Positions 10,776 to 24,035 of a stretch of DNA of 64,000 nt are shown one piece after another. The DNA is from Omphiscola glabra (Eukaryota; Mollusca; Gastropoda; Lymnaeidae). The notes under the pieces were generated by a model. The model was not told the DNA's origin, searched no databases, and was given only the letters and a program-made list of their open reading frames with translations. A program made the translations under genes and the position numbers. The stretch covers positions 25,176,899-25,240,898 of the forward strand of contig OZ024804.1 of assembly GCA_964017045.1 (NCBI GenBank), in the 5' to 3' direction. Position 1 is the stretch's first letter; each line of letters begins with the position of its first letter.

Positions 10776-12574
10776 GAAGACATGGAATCCATCATTTATT
10801 GTTTCTTTATTTGTGACTGTTAACTACGCACTTCTGAAGACAAGTCTACACTTGCACCTTCCCTAAACGAAAGTTAAGCAGAAACGTTTAAATCTTTCCT
10901 TTCTGGGGGCCTCATTCCTAATGGTGAAAAGCATACATTGCCCAGTGTCATTCCCAAATGCATACAGATAACGAATTTGCCGCCGTTAACCTCAGTTCGG
11001 ACCTGGTAGATTTATTACCTGGACATATTTACTTCACGGTCTCCTCTGTGCTTGATAAATGTGCGTGCGCAATTCTCTCTGATTTGTACGGCCTGGAAAA
11101 GACGAGAACTCCATGCCTGCTTATTTCTAAATATTGATTAATGGTGTGAGATTTTTTTACGGGTTGCCTGCATTTTTTGGAGGGGGAATTTAAAAAAAAA
11201 ACCCTTGAATTAACTATGGAAAGATTCAAAGAGATTTTTACCCAAAAAATGTTTCACACTTACAACGCACTTTCAATTCTCTGCGAAATCAGAGATTTTG
11301 TGACGTGCTATTTAGAGATATACAGAATGCGCCAAAAGTAACAGTCATGATCTCGAAATTGTGTTTGTCAGCAGTGCATCGTTCCAGATGTCTTTTTTTT
11401 TTCTAGTATTCAAACTTAAGATCTGTTGCGATGTTGTAATTTAAAATGTTTCTTTTCGTGAAGGAAAGAGTATTGATATAGTTAACATTAGTTTCGCTAA
11501 TAGCCGATTTTTTGTTCTTTAAAAAGGTGGCTGAACCACCCAAAGAGAGATTTTAAAAGAATCCATGGCTACACTGTTTACAGTCATACCACAATACGCC
11601 TTTCTGGAAGTGCACTGTGTCTAACTGAAGGGGAAGTCTGGTCGACCGTGATTCCATTTCGCTGGATCGGGAATGGTGACGCCGCTCTTCGTGAGTGGCC
11701 GGCCAAGAGCTTCGTGCCCGGTGCCGCTTCTGCCGATGGTTTGTCATGTGGACCGGTAACCGTTTCTTGCATGTGTTCAGCAGGCATTTCTGCATGCGCT
11801 GTACTAAGTTTAAGACAAACATTTTTGAAGATAAGGGATACGTGAAGTTTGCCCATTGTTGAAGGACATAGGTGCATTTTCAAAACGAATTGTACAATAA
11901 TAAAGCAACCACAAGAAGGTATCCGCCCTGTGTAGGCCACCACACACACCTAGACTATTTTTACATCCTAATTAGAGGACAACGTTTTAAAGAGACGGGT
12001 ATGTGAGCCAGTATGACGCATTGTGGAACTTTTTGCAAACGTTGTACGATGATTCAGATTTTTTTATAGGAATGTGTAGTCGCTGACCAAAGTCACATTC
12101 CTATTACTGGTCGACCAGACTTCCCTTTCCAATGGCAGACTACTTTTCAATAATGGCCGAATGTCGTAAGATTGGACACCATTGCCTTTTTTAGATTATT
12201 CAATGACTCTCGGGTGTGTTCTGCCAACTTTTTTTTTCAAAATTGTTCCCATTCACGGCCTTTATTGATGAGCAAAATTAATGATCAACTAGAACTACGT
12301 TTTCTTCTGTCAGGAGACCAATTTCCATATTCAACTGCCCCAAATATATTCCCTTTCAATGCAAGGATTAGTGGGAGTTGGAGCGATGCACTGTTGACAA
12401 ACGCATTTGCGCATTCAAGACGTGGCGGGATTCCATGTTGTTACTTTAGGCGCATAATTCATCATCTAAAAGAGGGTACAAAATTGGATTTTCATTATTT
12501 TATATTTAGAATATATATATATGGAATCCTTCCGTCTTCGCGAGACAATGGAGTAGCTATATTGTAGTCCTACA
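10776..12574. other. Intergenic, no confident gene
   Basis: ORFs around 11550-11950 on both strands and 12172-12567 on the plus strand show no recognisable domain. The stretch just before 12575 (cttcgcgagacaatgg, near 12536) may be the 3' untranslated tail of the minus-strand LINE piece that follows. Confidence 0.45.
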
Positions 12575-12936
12575 CTACGACGATTGGCTCAATAGGCCAA
12601 TCCTGGAGTGACAATCACGACTGCATTTCTCGCAGGAGAATATTGATTCCTGGTTAAATGTTGGTCTTCCGTGCTGTTCTTTTTGTTGCAAGGGCTTCGT
12701 TTCGCACATTTTCTGCCTTTTTTTACTCTTTCGTACACTGTTGTTCGCCAGCTGGCAATGATCTCCCATTTGTTGATTTCTATGTCTTCGTCCCTCATGC
12801 TCCTTTTGCAAACGTCCATAAATCTCAGGCGTGGCCGTCCAATAAGTCTTGTCCCTTCTGCCAACTCTCCATACAGCAGCATCTTTGGAATACGGCCTTC
12901 CTCCATTCTCCTTACATTTATATAAGAATCGTCCAA
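12575..12936 (-). pseudogene. LINE ORF2 C-terminal fragment (frameshifted)
   Basis: Read on the minus strand, it carries the region that follows the reverse transcriptase in many metazoan LINEs: EEGRIPKMLLYGELAEGTR, GRPRLRFMDVCKRSM, and a tryptophan (INKWEIIA). A short zinc-knuckle-like C terminus (CEKCSRDCHSRIGL) sits in a different frame, so at least one frameshift has occurred. There is no RT or endonuclease domain next to it: this is a 5'-truncated, dead copy. The family match is from established knowledge of this LINE tail; the clade is not assigned. Confidence 0.8.
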
Positions 12937-13559
12937 TGACTCTCCCGCACGCTCTGTGCAATAGGGATTGTCATTTAATGGCGAAAACCTATAATAAGAA
13001 GTAAGTCAAACATCAAGTCATTCAAGTAATACAGTCTCAACACAGTTGAGTACTACAACGTTATCGAAGTGGCTCTTAACCTAGACAAAAACACTTTTTT
13101 TTTTACGAGATATTTATTTTTAAAAATGTAATTGCTACTTTCAAAGCATTTAGTAAAAATGGAATTCTTTTCGCATACGAGACATGAGACTGTGCCTTCA
13201 GATAAAAGTATTGTTCAGACATATCCGGTGTTAGAGTTTAATAATTTCCTAAAATCACGAAGATTTAGAGAAATGTATGTCCTCTGCAATTTTAACCATA
13301 TCCTTGGCTGTATGGCTGTAACATTGAATGGGCAAACATATTTGTTTTGGCCAAAACTGCCCCAGAATGTCTTATTCAGTAAAAATGTGCTGAGACATAA
13401 TATAAGCTACCATGTATTTTGATAGATTTGTCCTAAAAATAGTAACATTACGTATGGCTCTGGGAAGTTTTCCGACATGCAATAACATACCCAAAACAAA
13501 ATTTCCTCTAATGTGCACCAGACGAGCTGCTACTTTGTTTTTGTAATGAATGCAGAGAC

Positions 13560-15440
13560 TGTGTAGAACAAAGGGACAGAGCATGGAAGATCATGTTACA
13601 AAGGGAAACCAGAAAGACAATACAAACATACTAGGAAGCCAGAAGGAAAGCCAAACATATATGTAGGAAGACAAAGAGGGAATGGAAAGAAGCTAAGCTA
13701 AAAGAAAAAAAAGACTTATCAAGAGAGGGAAACATCAAAGGAATGTGCATGAAGATTAAAGATGAAAATAATGGATACCAAGCCAGACCGCAAATATCTG
13801 AGAGCCAGGATGAACAACTAATTACGGAAATATTAAAGTACTGAATATTTTGAGATCATACTAATTGCAGACAACAGACAAGATGAAGATATCAACTACC
13901 ACTTGGAGGACCAGACCCTTTTATAAACTCCCCAACTCTAGAGAAATTAAAGAAGTATTCAATTATATGAAAAACCACAAAGCCCCCGGAGAAGACCTCA
14001 TCACATCGGAAGTTGTTAAATATGGAGAAAGAGAACTACACACTCATATACATAAACTTATAACTAAAATTTGGCAAGAAGAGTAAATTCCAACAGAAAG
14101 GAAAACAACATTAAAAACGCCAATTCACAAGAAAGGCTAAAAACTTCAGTGCACAAACTACAGAGGCATTTCCATATTAAATGTTTCAAACAAAATACTG
14201 ACAAAGCTAATTATATGAGAAGACTACAATCGTACACTGAAAAAAATACAAACGTGGATTCAGGAAAAACAGATCAACGACTGATCAGATTTTCACCATC
14301 AGATGCCTATTAGAGAAATGTGATGAATACAATATCCCAATACAACAACTCTATGTGGACTATTAAATGGACTATGGCAGCAACAAAATAAAATATCTAC
14401 ATGTGTCTCTGCAGGAGTTTGGCAACAAACTGACAAGACTGATACATGTAACATTAATCATCTCAAAAAGCAAAATCAAGATTCAGGGAGAGGATTAAAG
14501 AGAATTTCATATTAGGTGAGGCCTAAGACTGGAAGACTCACTGTCTTGTATGCTATTTAACCTTACATTAGAGAGTTATAAGAAACATACGTATTGACAC
14601 CCGAGGAACAATAACAGGATACTTTCTGAGGGAAACCCAAGACCCACAACCAATGGGCACTCTCTACAATCAACCCTTTCGGTATCTTGCATATGCTGAT
14701 GACATAGCAATGCTAGAGAAAAGTATTAAAGACATATCAAAATCCTTTATTAAATTAGAAGACGCATCTCTACAAGTACAAGCAGAGCTGGAAGTTAACA
14801 ACCAAAAACAAAATACATGACTATGATAAGACAAGAACAGAAAGATGAAGCCAATAAAATTAGAAACCAGACATTTGAAAAATTAAATCAATTCAAATAC
14901 CTAGGATCTTTATTAAATGAAAGAAACGAATTAATAACAAAAAAAAAAAAGAAAGAATATCAGCCGGAAACAGGGCATACTTCAGTAGTCAGAAAATACT
15001 CAAAATTATAAACACTACAACAGGAACAAAGAAAACTATTTATAAAATTGTAATCAGACCATTTGTAACTTATGCAAAGTGAAATTTGCACCCAAACAAA
15101 AAAGGCAGAAAACCAATTAAACGCTTAGGATAGAAAATATATGGACAAACAAAGGGTGAAAATGAATGGAGACTACGAACCAACCATGAATTTTACACTA
15201 CCAGGATTCCACGATAGTAACAGAAATGTAAAAAAAGGTGAGGCTACGCTGAGCAGGACCATCAGAGCGAATGTCAAATGGCAGAGGAGTGAGGAGGGTG
15301 CATCAACAAAACCCCAAAAGGAAAACGGCTCAAAGGCAGAACTAGGCTTAGATGGATGTATGACGTGGGAAAAGATCTACAACAACTGGGAATGCATGCG
15401 TCTTTGTTTTCCATATGCGTGTAAGACAAAATCTTTGTAT
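13560..15440 (+). pseudogene. Degenerate LINE reverse-transcriptase relic
   Basis: Spread over several frames with stops. Seen in order: an Arg/Lys-rich segment (about 13580-13800) typical of the linker between endonuclease and RT; an RT block with KNHKAPGEDLITSEVVKYG (13970-14030); remnants of NYRGISILN (about 14158) and LEKCDEYNIPIQQLYVDY (about 14305); the catalytic YADD box (14692-14703) followed by IAMLEKS; FKYLGSLLNE (14890-14930); IYKIVIRPFVTYA (about 15037-15075); and a C-terminal RTRLRWMYDVGKDLQQLG (about 15333-15395) in another frame. The order is that of one LINE ORF2 in sense orientation, so this is a single inactivated insertion, not a gene. Clade not assigned. Confidence 0.85.
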
Positions 15441-16648
15441 TAAAAAATTGTGATTATTATTGATTTTTTACTATATTTTATGGAAGTCGAATCGAAATAA
15501 ATCTGCTTATGGTTAGTTTTATGAAAGTATACGAAGTCTACTCGGCCACCCAGCACCCAAATCTCTCCAAGAATTCAGAAATAAATTAAGACTCATCATT
15601 TAACAATAATTATATTCAGTATCTATCTGACTGTGAGAGCCATGCTAATCTATAAACGGACATTGACTTTCTTTAACTGCACTTTACTGTTAACTAATTT
15701 GAAAGGAAATTTAATTTGTATAAGCTAAGTCTTACAGTATGTACTCGATCATATCCAAGTGTTATACTTAAAGGGCAAAGATAATTTAAGGGGGGGGGGA
15801 CACCTATAAATATTAATTTCTCAGACCCGATCATATTGTAGATTTGAAATTTGATATGAATTTTGATTTACACGAAAATAAAGCATATTATTTAAATATA
15901 CTTTGAAGAATATACATGTATAATACCTTGCGTTATAAAATGGGGTGGGAGATTAGGATGTAATGAGAGTCTAGGGGTGTATGGAATATTTAGATTTTAT
16001 CCCCATTCACGTGGGCGTATTTTATAAGTATAGCAATATCTCAAAGTCAAAATATGACTTTAACCTGAAATTGGTAAATACATGGCTTCAAAGCGAATGA
16101 AATAATTAACCTCTCGAGCACACATTTCATTGAGAGGAAGGCGAGTGCTTACATTTTAATGTCAATGACTATATCTTTACATAAAATGATTTTACAATCA
16201 TTGAAACATAGGTTTGAGATGTTCTGTTTAATATGAATAAATATTTGTTACAGCAATATCACGAGATACAGTTCAAGGACCTCGACACATTTTGGGCCCA
16301 TTTCCCTAAGTATACACATACCATAAAAATCGATGACGTTGGAAATTTGAAAATATATTGGATACAATTTTCTTGGAAGCAAATAACATCTAGATATTCC
16401 AAATTTGTTACAAGACAAATTTAGGGGCGAGGATAAGAGTAGGCACATATTGATGAGGATAACAATATGTTAATATTAATATTGAATTTGAAACGTTTTG
16501 TTAAAATACATTTCGCGTGCAAAAGAAAGAGAGTGAAGAAATGTTTAGGTGGCTAAGAATAGCAGGTGGCGAAAATGTGTTTCACGTAAGTTAGCTCAAA
16601 ACACAAACATTTAGTACATGTTATAATTTAATCTTTAAAATAGAGCCA

Positions 16649-16692
<44 letters not shown>

Positions 16693-17550
16693 ATTTTTTT
16701 TTTTTAATTTACCGAAATTACAGTAGGGGTTGAGGGTGGGTGGCGGGGGATGAACTGCATTTTGTTAAAGATTCTTTATAAAAAAATAGTTGTCTTTCCA
16801 TTTTAGTAAAATATCATTTACATAAAAGTGGGAGTAAACTTTAACGAGATTAATATTAGTTCATGAAATAACAGCGTGCTAGAGACAGGAAATAGAGCAG
16901 GAGGGGGGGGGGTGTTAAGAGGGTAAGCAACAGAGTTATGCGATGGTGGAGGCGGCAATTTAAGAGGGAAAATAACATAATGCACAAAAGGAACTTGATG
17001 AAATCGAGTAACAAATATGGAAGAAGATGTAACATAGCTGAATGTTCTTGTACCTTCAGTATGTTATCTAATACTTTATGTATGCAGCTACCACTCACAC
17101 TGTCTTCGCTAATTATGCTGCCGTCTCTTTTTATCTCAAGAATTGAACAGGTCCGATTAGATACATCACACAGTTCTTTATTATCCAAATAATTTGTAGA
17201 AATATGGTTCTTGAAATGATTACATCCATGCAACTGTTTAAGTTACTACAACATAAGAAATATTACACACTTTAATATTATTTCATCCATGAATTAACAT
17301 CACATTGAAATATGGCCTCCTTTCCCTCTCTGATCAAAGATCGTGTTCGCTCACTTACTCCAAAAACACGAATTCTTCATTCGCCACAAAAATTAGTTCT
17401 TCTTATTCTCATCATGTGATTTATTATAATTAAATCACTACGCCACCGTGAATAGAAATAAATAATACTGTCATGTGACTGAGTACCGTTAACTCGTTGT
17501 GTTACAGAAGACATACGGAAAAAGAAAGAAATGAGGACGAATTACTTAAT
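15441..17550. other. Intergenic, no gene seen
   Basis: AT-rich, with a T38 run at 16651-16688 and short G runs at 15790 and 16903. No ORF with protein-family features. Confidence 0.55.
16651..16688. repeat. Poly(T) tract, about 38 nt
   Basis: Uninterrupted T run followed by further T-rich sequence; it could be the A-tail of a minus-strand retroposed sequence, but no body was recognised. Confidence 0.9.
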
Positions 17551-17552
17551 AG

Positions 17553-17580
<28 letters not shown>
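17551..17580. repeat. (GA)n microsatellite
   Basis: About 12 GA units, then degenerate GGGAGAGGG. Confidence 0.93.
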
Positions 17581-17583
<3 letters not shown>

Positions 17584-18299
17584 AATAAGGAGGGAGTAAA
17601 GGTGGATTGATTAGGAATGTGGTGTGTAAATATAATGTAGGAATGGCATTTGAGTAGGTAATGCAAGCAGAGATATGGAAAAATTGACACAGAGGAGAGA
17701 TAAAAGAAAGAGAACAAAGGTGATCACTACGGTTACCAATTGACCGTATTTAGTACGGATACTTTTGTATTTTCGACCCCTTTATCCGTACTCATTTTTG
17801 TGTCCATATTTGTCTGTACTTTCCACTCGTCGTCGTCCTTCTTCCTGGTACCTTTGGCAGCGACGCCTAGCGTGTCTTATTTCCATTTGTCTTATCTTAT
17901 ATTTCCGCAAAGTTCAGCGCAATGAATAGCTTCAGCGCCATCGTGCGGAACATTTCTCGTTAACCTAAGCAGTACTGGTGCACCTGTGGGAAACCACGTG
18001 ACACTATCTGCGCTTCCTGTGCCGTGACCTGCGCGGGAAAATTGACTTCCGGCTTTCGTGTTACCAGGTCTAAGTCTTTGAAACTTTGACGAGAACCTGG
18101 GTCTGTAGTGCGTGAGGCGGAGTCTCTCCGACACATGGCATGTGACTTGTTTTGTGATAATTAAGTAATGTGATTAGATTAGTGTAATGATTAGTGATAG
18201 GATATTGGACAGACCGAGGGATTTGTACTGGTCTTGTTTTCAGTTGAGTTGGATCTTGGACTTATTAGTGGCCAAGATCGGTGGTTCTCGGTTAACGAG
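17581..18299. other. Intergenic, no gene seen
   Basis: A moderately GC-richer patch lies at 17820-18130, but the ORFs through it have no recognisable features. Confidence 0.45.
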
Positions 18300-18490
18300 T
18301 CTGTTGAAAACAGTATACTTTCATAAAAACAGTATATCTTCATTAAAAAAGTATAGATCTAACTTTAAAATAAGCAGTATACTTTCAGAAAAACCGTATA
18401 TTTTAGAAAAGCATTATACCTTCATTTAAAAAGTAATACTTCATTAAAAAAAAGGTATACTTTCATAAAAACGGTATACTTTCATAAAAG
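18300..18490. repeat. Degenerate repeat of a gtatactttcataaaaac motif
   Basis: About eight variably spaced copies of gtatactttcataaaaacg or close variants; no fixed period. Confidence 0.75.
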
Positions 18491-18892
18491 CCAAACAAAA
18501 AACTGATTGGGATTTTCGCTGTACAAAATGTAAGAGTGAATTATCTGTGGTATCTGTAGGAACAAGTGATATTTAATAACATGTGTCCACCGATAAGCAC
18601 AAGGCCCCTTGAGTGTGACTGCATTCTCCAAAACTTTCATGATATTTTTGAGAAAAGCACATCTTCGCGGAGATCAGAAACAGCTTGACGCTGCAGAAAG
18701 AGAATCTGCCTTTCATTGAGTGTGTCACAACCACAGTTTTAAGTCCCTGGACTTGGTACAAAAATACATTTGATACCAGGTCTGCTTGTGTTACAACAAA
18801 ATGTCAAGCCATTGTAGTTATGAAGAGCGAAAGCGTATGAAACATAGTACATAGCTATAAAAGATGAGTAAGAATTTCAGTACAATTGAATG

Positions 18893-19235
18893 TCATTATT
18901 GTATCTCGCGTTAAAGTCATCATTACATATTGCTGACAAATCATAATAAATTAATACGATAAAGTCATCATACCATCTTGCGGTTAAGTAACAATTACAT
19001 CTTGCACTTAAGTCATCATTACATCTTGCGGTAAAGTCATCATTACATCTTGCGGTAAAGTCATCATTACATCTCGCGGTTAAGTAATAATTGCAAATTG
19101 CACTTAAGTCATCATTATATTTTGCGAAATAGTAAATCCTTACATCTTGCGGTAAAGTCATCATTACATCTCGCGGTTAAGTAATAATTACACCTTGCAC
19201 TTAACTCATCTTACATTTTGCGGTTAAGTCACCAT
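18893..19235. repeat. 24-bp minisatellite, about 14 degenerate copies
   Basis: Unit close to cattacatcttgcggtaaag + tcat, with a minor variant reading cttgcacttaag. Variants alternate irregularly. Confidence 0.85.
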
Positions 19236-19547
19236 TTCAGTGAAGGTATGGAAATGCCACCAAATCCAGGGACACGAGACATGAAGAAAAAATTTAGAAA
19301 AAGAAACATAAAATGTCAAGATGCTAAACACATATTTTGGTTTGATTATGGTGTTTAAACGAAAACCGGATCTCCGGTTATCGGTTTTGTGTGTCTGCCT
19401 CCAACTCGCACATCCATGCATTCTTCGGCCCTCTTCTCTTCTTTTTTTTCCTTGTGGGTTCGATGTTAGGAATTGTCTGATGCTGTTATGCGGGGCTCTA
19501 CGACGAATGTCTCCTATCCGAATGTACTTTCTAGTAAGCATTTGGTG

Positions 19548-19722
19548 TTAATGATGTCCTGTCATTTTATTCATTAGAATCTCTCTAAGAAAAGTGTTTG
19601 TGAATGTATGTACTCTCTGTGGGATGTCTTTGTTCGTACTGATGTTCTGTCATTATTTGTTTATTATGATCTCTCTAAGGCAAATGTTTGTGAATGTTAG
19701 TATTCTCTGTGGGATGCTTCCA
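19548..19722. repeat. Tandem duplication of about 88 bp (diverged)
   Basis: Two copies share tgatgt(c/t)ctgtcatt, gatctctctaag, gtttgtgaatgt and ctctgtgggatg in the same order. Confidence 0.8.
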
Positions 19723-21148
19723 GTTTTCTCTAATTTGTGTGCTACATAATAAGACGGGTGTGACTATTTTGTGCCTTCAATTCTAGCTTTGTCTCTACGT
19801 TTGCTATCCAGGCGACACGTTTACTTCATCTTTCCCCGTGAATGAACTTTAGCTGAGCCCAAGTTCAATGCCGCTTTTAGGGTGTGGCTAAATAAAAAAT
19901 TGTCTCATTGACATTGTTTACGTCTAACAACAAATTCTAGCGTTGCCTGTATTATTAGAATTCTGTAGAAAAATCGATTCTAATCAGGAAAGGAATAGAA
20001 TTTTTATGGCCGTTCTAGAAATGTCTATGAAACAGGCTATATATACGCCTAGGGATTGTGCGAAGACTGTTTCGTCAGAGATATTTGCTAACACGATTAC
20101 GAGATGGAGATTTGTGAGTTTATGTTTACTCTCTGTGTGCGCGTGCTTTATTTTTCAACATTGTAACTTTTTACGAAATTGTATCATCTTCAACATTGAA
20201 CCGGTACAAGCAAACATTATACCTTAAGTCAATAGCTTTAGTTTTTATTTATTTTTGATTTTGAAAATTATAATTAACTTGATAACAGTATTGAATGTAA
20301 TAAGACCTATCCTTTTTCTTTGTTCTGAATTTAATTTATGTTATCGTTTTTTCTTATGTACTGTTTGTCAACGAGCCATTTAGACAAATACGAGATTAAA
20401 TTATACAATCTTACATCGGTACGTTATAACTTCAATCACCATATGTTCTATAACAGCCCCAATGCTGACTGTATTTTATTTAGCCAAGTCATCTGCTTCT
20501 GATCTACTATTTATATCAATGCTGCTGCCCAAGTGGGTTAAGGCCTCCACCTTTCCCAGTCCGTTTCCTGACAAATAGAATTACTCTGCCTTATTAGTAA
20601 TTTAAAAACAAAAGTAAAAAAATTATTTTGGATAAGAAGGTTGCCAAATATTGGTCTATGCAAAAATAAGACACATTATTTGTAACTACCAAAGCTGTAT
20701 CTAATGGTCGCAGATCATGAGATCTGACATTCAATAGAGACTGCAAATTTTGTATCTGACATAAAGATGAGTGGTGGAAATAGTGTTGCATTTCTTGTCT
20801 ACTACATGTCTAAATTATTTTTTACATTCATCTTCAAAAAAAATTATAAAATTTCTAGGCCAAATGACAACTTCATTGATTTCGATAAAAGTTTTAAAAA
20901 ATGGGTTAAAAAAGCTTAAAACAGGCACACGCTTCTCTTCATTTAGACAAAGAGGTGCTAATCATAAGGCGCCAAATTCAAAAACTCTCAGGTAAAAATC
21001 AAATCGATTTTTAAAAAAATAATACTTGATGACAATCAAGGTCAGACAATCGTATTAACAATTCTTTCCTGATTAATATGTGCAGAATGGTAAAAAGATA
21101 AGAAAAAATCTAAATTCTGGCAAAAAAACATAATTTCAATTAAAAAAA
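19723..21148. other. Intergenic, no gene seen
   Basis: No ORF with family features; no transposon ends noticed. Confidence 0.5.
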
Positions 21149-21256
21149 TTGACAATATCTCTCTTGACACTGGAAAATAGCTCTCGTGACACTGGACAAT
21201 AGCCCCCGTGACACTGGACAATAGCTCTCGTGACAGTGGACAATATCTCTCGTGCC
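21149..21256. repeat. 22-bp tandem repeat, about 5 copies
   Basis: Unit tgacactggacaatagctct + cg. Confidence 0.88.
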
Positions 21257-21838
21257 AATCTGAAATAGGCAAATGTATAGCTCGCAATGCCCACAATCCC
21301 TCTATGTATTTAGAGCAGCACCCCCCGCCACGTAGGCCCATTTATCTCCTTCCTGTTGACGTGGGGGTCAAGGCTGTAGATGCAACAAATGAAAGCACTC
21401 GTATACCCAAATAAAATCTGGCAAATTAACTTATTCAAAGTACGAGCGAAATGGAACCGCGCTGAACCTGTCCAGAGCTGTTGGAGTTTAGAGTTATGGG
21501 TTCACGGTTAATGTAAGGCTAATGCACGGGCCTGGGGAATTCTCTGAGCATCTGTCTTCTAACGTGTTCCACTGTGGAGAGGTAGATAAGGAGAGACGGG
21601 CAAGCGGATGCGAAAGTAGCTTAAAGAACAGATGAAAGAAAGGAAAGACAGATGTTGAGAAATTTGTCAAGTATGGGGTGAAATTTTGCATTGTTAAAAA
21701 TACGATTTGAATTTTGTTATTAAAATCCAGGCCTCCTAGCAAAATTATTTATTTTTTCTTATTTTAAAGAAGCGAAAGTAATCACAAAGTAGTAAATTGC
21801 ATAAATATACCAATAACTTGCAAATCCCCTCTACATGC

Positions 21839-21896
21839 ATAGGAGTCAGAATGATCAATAAATGATCGTTGGCCCTTCATATATAGAAGAAGAAGA
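21839..21896 (+). mobile_element. SINE 3'-end fragment, copy C
   Basis: Matches the end of SINE copy A: gatcaataaat, then gttggcccttcatata, and an (AAG)n tail. Only the last 60 bp or so is present. Confidence 0.6.
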
Positions 21897-22104
21897 ACTT
21901 CCAAGAACTCTCTTAAAACAGGATATTATGAAATATTATTTAAGGATTTATTTATTAAGGGACATACAAATATCAAATTGGTTCTTTTTCTTTGTTCTAT
22001 GCACTGTAACATCTAAAGAAAACATTTTTTATAATTAGTATAAAAAACACACACAAAAAAAGTTTAAAAAAAAATTTAATTGGTCTTTCTCGGAACCAGC
22101 TGAA

Positions 22105-22163
22105 CTAACAATGACCTACTAACAATGACCTACTAACAATTACCTACTAACAATGACCTACAA
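22105..22163. repeat. 14-bp tandem repeat, 4 copies
   Basis: Unit aacaatgacctact. Confidence 0.85.
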
Positions 22164-22425
22164 AGACCCACTCCAAAAAAGCTGTAAGTTGTATGCTACA
22201 AACTTGTCTACAAAAAAAGTTGTGGTTAAAATATTTGTTTAAAATGATAAGTCCAAATTACCCAGCTTTCCACTATTGTACAAGCTCCTATTTTGACTCG
22301 GTCGATTTTTTTTCTTTTTAAATAATAGTACATCCATTTTTTAATTCGAGTAAATTTTCATTTTGGGGTTTTCATCTTGTATATTTAATGTTTTTAACTT
22401 AATCTTATTTTGGTGTTTTCAACAT

Positions 22426-22655
22426 GGGCTGGGAGGCCGAGTGGTCTAAACTGGGCCAATCTCAGCGGGTGCTGGGAGGCCGAGTGGTCTAAACTGAGCC
22501 CATTTCAAGTTCATGGTCTGGAGTGTAATCCCCACCGAAGCTCAGTCAAGCAAAAACCGCCCCAGCACCCCGGGTGGATGGATTCCGTTAACCTTGGATG
22601 ACAACTAATCTTAGAGAAGTAAACTCTGAACCAAAACCCGGAGCTGGAGTCCCGT
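22426..22655 (+). mobile_element. tRNA-headed SINE, copy B with duplicated head
   Basis: The A-box-like head gctgggaggccgagtggtct occurs twice, 43 bp apart (22428 and 22471), so the element is dimeric at its 5' end. The body continues with ttccgttaaccttggatgac and agagaagtaaactctgaacc, parallel to copy A. Confidence 0.65.
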
Positions 22656-23452
22656 AGGCGGATATCATTGAAACATTTACCCATTCTGACAACTCATGCG
22701 ACGCCACTGGTGCCAAACTGCAATATTCACAGGATCTTCCCATGGGCTATCCAGCGGCGTGGAGAGAGGCAATTTGCTATACAGAATCAGCTTATAATCC
22801 TAAAAGTCTAAACCATCGTCACATTGTGACGGACGGATGCCAGCAAAATCTTGTATATCACATGGTTTGATTATAGCCTAATTTCGATGAAATCATCTTG
22901 TATATTCCATCTTAGCTGATGTCCAGTTTTCATTATTTCTAAATATTTTAATGATTAAAACTTTTGTGTACTACTACTACGATTTTTGGTGTAGAATTTT
23001 AGAGTGTTTTGAAGTAATGAAACACTCTCGTTACTTCAGTAGAATTAATAATGTATAAAATGTGTGCTACAATATAAAAAAAAATTAAATGTGTTATATT
23101 ATGTTAATTCTTTTAGCATGAAAGGTCAGTAAATAGCTTATCGATTTTCTTCTATAGTTGTCCAAAGAAAGAACTTCACATGGATCAAATCTGCCGCAGC
23201 AAAATGATTCGATTTTATTACGAGTGACCTTTCTACATACAGAAAATGACTCAACACTATCCAGGCTCAACGCCACGCATATTCCAAGAGTCAACTCTAC
23301 CCACTGTGCCGGAAGAAACATTATCCAGATCCCATGTATTTGATTTACCCCCAGTTCCTGATTTAACTTAACCTACATTTCAAGACTCAACCCCTCTCCA
23401 AGCGGAGAACGCAAAGCCGTACTCTATTTTCCAATCATTTCATTATTTAACC
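22656..23452. other. Intergenic, no gene seen
   Basis: AT-rich, with short spurious ORFs only. Confidence 0.5.
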
Positions 23453-23934
23453 ACTCAATCCCCAGACTTGAATCTGAACGGCGGTGATATTTCACTCAAT
23501 CCCCAGACTTGAATCTGAACGGTGGTGATATTTCACTCAATCCCCAGACTTGAATCTGAACGGTGGTGATATTTCACTCAATCCCCAGACTTGAATCTGA
23601 ACGGTGGGGATATTTCACTCAATCCCCAGACTTGAATCTGAACGGTGGTGATATTTCACTCAATCCCCAGACTTGAATCTGAACGGTGGTGATATTTCAC
23701 TCAATTCCCAGACTTGAATCTGAACGGTGGGGATATTTCACTCAATCCCCAGACTTGAATCTGAACGGTGGTGATATTTCACTCAATCCCCATACTTGAA
23801 TCTGAACGGTGGTGATATTTCACTCAATCCCCAGACTTGAATCTGAACGGTGGGGATATTTCACTCAATCCCCAGACTTGAATCTGAACGGTGGTGATAT
23901 TTCACTCAATCCCCAGACTGACGGTGATATTTCA
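23453..23934. repeat. 41-bp minisatellite, about 11.7 copies
   Basis: Unit starts actcaatccccagacttgaa and ends cggtggtgatatttc. Variants include ggtggggat and one shortened last unit (ccagactgacgg). Highly homogeneous. Confidence 0.96.
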
Positions 23935-24035
23935 ACGTCTGAAATGTGAAACGTTTCCAGGAAAGTAAATAATTTAGATCTGACCTTTGAGCACGATCAA
24001 CTGTAAGGAAAAAAGAAAAGCAAAACATGAGACAA

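Noticed and set aside
11553..11949. Overlapping ORFs on both strands
   Set aside because: Mutually overlapping, no family features; nothing to choose between them.
12172..12567. 131-residue plus-strand ORF
   Set aside because: No recognisable domain or composition bias; likely chance next to a LINE tail.
22428..22560. tRNA gene (Ser/Leu-like)
   Set aside because: Only A-box-like heads are present; no acceptor stem or proper B box, and the sequence is shared with other SINE copies.
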